This document shows, piece after piece, positions 61,348 to 64,000 of a stretch of 64,000 nt of DNA. Position numbers and translations under genes: made by a program. Numbering within the stretch: position 1 is the stretch's first letter; every line of letters starts with the position of its first letter. The notes beneath the pieces were generated by a model that saw only the letters and a list, made by a program, of their open reading frames with translations, was not told the DNA's origin and did not search any database. Source of the DNA: Cristatella mucedo (taxonomy: Eukaryota; Bryozoa; Phylactolaemata; Cristatellidae); NCBI GenBank assembly GCA_009760855.2, contig WPIO01000141.1, forward strand, positions 307,501 through 371,500, written 5' to 3'.

Positions 61348-61625
61348 GTAAGGGAGATTACGCTCTTGATTTTTCTCGCGCAGCACCGTTCCTGTGGTTC
61401 GCCATGCCGGGAAACGTACTGGTCACATGAAGAGTAGCGTCTTTTCCCTAATCAAAGCTCATTCTGGGAGGCCTACATGACGTGACGTCATCGGTCGCCT
61501 TAACCGTAGCATTTCCTCGCCGAAGGCGCGTGGTCTGGCGTTCCTGGCTGAAGAGCAGTGGCGTTAACTAGGAGAAACCCCTATTTGTTTTGGTTTTCGG
61601 CAGCCATACATGAGGTATCCTGGGA

Positions 61626-61648
61626 GCCGCCATATTACGATATGGCGG
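61626..61648. promoter_or_regulatory. Inverted pair of YY1-type sites in YY1 intron 1
   Basis: CCGCCATAT at 61627-61635 and ATATGGCGG at 61640-61648 form a perfect 9-bp inverted repeat with a 4-bp spacer. Each half contains the YY1 core GCCGCCATnTT or its complement. First-intron clusters of YY1 sites that mediate autoregulation are described for YY1 genes of other animals. Confidence 0.6.
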
Positions 61649-61975
61649 TACACCTTCAATGGCCGGCTAGTCTCCCAGCCCGTTTAGATACTGCCTTCAG
61701 TTAGTCCTGATCGCTCAGGTTTGTGATCCTGCTAGGGCGGAGCAGTAATTTTTTTCAGAGAAAATGGTTTGTCGTCAATGCACCGTGCTCGAAGGCGATG
61801 CGGCTGTGCATGTAATGTCTGGGTTCTATCGCGTACTGGCTAGCGATCTCCGTGGATAGTCCTGTAGGTAGGTAAGTAGTCGAGTCTGTGCAGACAGAAT
61901 TTTGGTGTGCATATGTAAATTCCGTGGCTGAATACATTCACGGGTCAGGCGATTTGTGCTGGTGTTAGCTCCTGC

Positions 61976-61976
<1 letters not shown>

Positions 61977-62036
<60 letters not shown>

Positions 62037-62066
62037 TGCGCGCGCGTGTGTGCGTGTGTGTGTGAG
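61977..62066. repeat. (GT)n with alternating GC core
   Basis: TGTG runs broken by GCGCGTGCGCGCGCG, an alternating purine-pyrimidine tract able to form Z-DNA. Confidence 0.95.
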
Positions 62067-63214
62067 GAATTGTCTTCATGCAGCTGCATCCTGGTTAGGT
62101 TTTACCCAGTGGCCCTTCCAGTGCAAGCAGGCACTATACATGGTTTTGCAGTCTATGCAGTCTTCTACTGTAGCCCTTTGAAAGGTCTTTGAGCACAAGC
62201 TTGAGTGTTGCGCTAACGGTTTACTGAAGAGCGGTATCCCAGTTAGCAAGCAAATCCGCATAGAATTGCAACCACTTTTCTTGCAGTCGGTCTCTAACTT
62301 AGTTTCCAACAACCTCTGTCAGTGCTGCATGACTGCTTAGAGTATTAGATGCATATCCAGTCTGCATACTATGATCTGGGACCGTGTGCAGCGTTTTTAG
62401 CATAGGTTTCCTGTAAGCTCTGAGATGGTAACCTAATCTTGTACAGGGATGATCAGCTTGTGCGTGGATGGCTCTATCCACAAGTTCTTCAGTTTGCTAT
62501 CTTTTTCAATTCGTAGTTGGAAGTTTTGAGCTGCTCAACCATCCAGTGTGCCATGCAAGTCTGTCCAGCATGAAACCATATGGTCCCTGTGATCTTTTGG
62601 GTTTTGTAGAGATAATGATCATATATTCGTGTAGCACCCACAGAGAACTGAATCTCTTTCTAGGCTCTTTACAGATGCTGTATAAAAAGCAGTGCACATC
62701 AATCCCCAGACCCGTGAAATCAATATTATGTGGGAATTTTTGCAAAATAAAGGTAAAGTGGCCTGTGTAAAGTCACTCAAAGGCTCAAAACTATTTATGG
62801 AGCCAGAATAAAATGAACTAGCAGTATATGACATCAGCAAAAGAACCATATACAACTTGTGTGATTTTCTTGATAACTGATAATTGAATGCCTTCCAGCA
62901 TTAGTGAACACCATAAGCATGCACTACAGTTTGCATTATGCAGTCTTCGGTACAAGATTATGCAGTCTTCGGTACAAGATAGTTATTGAGGCCAGGCTAT
63001 TCCTGCCTGAAAGTGACCATAGGTTGGCTTCTAGTATGCATGCTGTAGGCAAGACAATGTTCCAGAGACTTTGCAGTGTCAGGCAACATCTGTAAGATTG
63101 CTGTTGCTTCGGATATTTAGCTATGCCCTGGCTCAGACAGCTATTTTTGCTAAAGAATTCTCCGTGCACGAATCGGCTAAACCATCCTGCTTTTCCCATC
63201 CCAATTAGTCATCA

Positions 63215-63930
63215 CTGCATAAGGATAATAATAACAATGACAGCATCCTATGAGAACTAAATATATTTTGGGTACTTAATATATGCTATGAAGGAGCCGT
63301 ACTAATTGGTTCTTGATAACATGCCCTCTATCAGCACTCAGGGATAACTGACACGGGTCCAGCAAACGTTATGATGAACAGGAAGGTTTTGAAGCTTGTT
63401 CTTACATATCCTCAGTTGGAGGTGTCGTGACGTCATTTGAGAATGAGTTACAGACTTTTGGAGCATATGCATTAAGGCTACGGTCCCCTAAGTGTTTGAG
63501 GCTGGTCAGAGGGACATCTAAATGATTTGATTGAGAGAAGCTGTGGTGTGGTATTTTCCTTGATCACAAAGTAATGTGACAGGTAGGTGGTAGTGCAAGA
63601 ATGGGTGGATTTCAAATTGAATGGCAAAACCTTAAAGTCGATGCACTCCTTGATGGGGAGCCAGTGCAGATATAGCTGGAAGTCGTTTAGTGCAGCAATT
63701 GCACCACTCATAGCAGACAAGCCTAACTTCAGAGTTGTATGTATTTGTCTAGTGAAAAGTTACTTTGGAACAAGGCACCCAGATTTTTTGCAGATGCTAC
63801 TGGAAATATGCTGGCCATGCCCAAATTGAGGGTTGTTTTTTTCCAATTTATCTGAGTAACTGGCCATAGCTAGTGAGTTGGTTTTATCCTCGTTAAATTT
63901 AAGTATGTTGCTATCCAATTGCAAATGTCA
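63215..63930 (-). mobile_element. Degenerate LINE copy
   Basis: The 3' UTR is followed by LHWLPIKECIDFKVLPFNLKS in the frame 63720-63478, then GATGCTACTGGAAATATGCTGGC and TTGGTTTTATCCTCG in LINE A order. Confidence 0.7.
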
Positions 63931-63942
63931 GTAGTAGGTGAG

Positions 63943-64000
63943 TCGTGATGGCACACTAGGTAAGGTGGTTGCTTTCACGACCTCGGTCATGGGTTCAATT
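63943..64000 (+). mobile_element. SINE-2 head, cut by the window end
   Basis: GTGATGGCACACTAGGTAAGGTGG...GACCTCGGTCATGGGTTCAATT gives the A-box region and most of the B box. The body continues outside the window. Confidence 0.65.

Larger units (their letters stand above)
61348..63214. other. YY1 intron 1, proximal part
   Basis: Beyond the YY1-site pair, it holds a (GT)n tract with CGCGTGCGCGCG at about 61977-62066 and a LINE A-type tail on the - strand at 62629-62697. No further YY1 exon is seen. Confidence 0.6.

Noticed and set aside
61348-64000. Search for the YY1 zinc-finger exons
   Set aside because: No C2H2 pattern or YY1 exon 2 sequence is seen; they must be downstream of the window.

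Overview
The window is animal nuclear DNA from an invertebrate genome that I cannot name more precisely. The evidence is spliced genes with GT-AG introns and phase-matched exon joins, orthologues of animal genes, and dense LINEs, tRNA-derived SINEs, DNA transposons and microsatellites. There are no bacterial features such as operons, Shine-Dalgarno sites or CRISPR arrays.

Three protein-coding genes can be read. (1) On the + strand, 4959-32257, fourteen exons encode the last 633 residues of a glutamate carboxypeptidase II family (M28B) peptidase. The N-terminal exons (cytosolic tail, membrane anchor, start of the ectodomain) were not found and probably lie upstream of the window. All five zinc ligands and the catalytic Glu are present, but residues used for acidic substrates in the vertebrate enzyme are changed. 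(2) On the - strand, 60656-49070, four exons encode a complete 327-residue sphingolipid delta(4)-desaturase (DEGS1/DES1), with all three histidine boxes at the human positions and an N-myristoylation start. (3) On the + strand from 60897, exon 1 of the transcription factor YY1 (150 codons plus one base). Its zinc-finger exons lie beyond the window.

DEGS1 and YY1 are divided head to head by only 240 bp between start codons, so they probably share a bidirectional promoter. A YY1-type motif overlaps the YY1 start codon, and a perfect inverted pair of YY1 motifs lies in YY1 intron 1, which suggests autoregulation.

The rest is mostly transposon debris. LINE family A (L2/CR1-like reverse transcriptase) has many 5'-truncated copies on both strands and ends in a double hairpin plus an (ATT)n tail. 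LINE family B is a diverged relative with a different 3' end. A tRNA-derived SINE (SINE-1) carries the same 3' hairpin as LINE A, suggesting a LINE/SINE partnership. A second tRNA-like SINE (SINE-2) has a different tail. Also present are a 639-bp Tigger/pogo-like element with TA target duplications, an R2/NeSL-type endonuclease-domain remnant, a solo-LTR-like segment, a 35-bp hairpin minisatellite, and long GA, CA and GT tracts.

The least expected structure is 39.8-42.75 kb: an element of about 2.9 kb whose two arms are arrays of degenerate repeats of about 170 bp facing each other in opposite orientation, bounded by long inverted repeats. I know of no described family that matches it.
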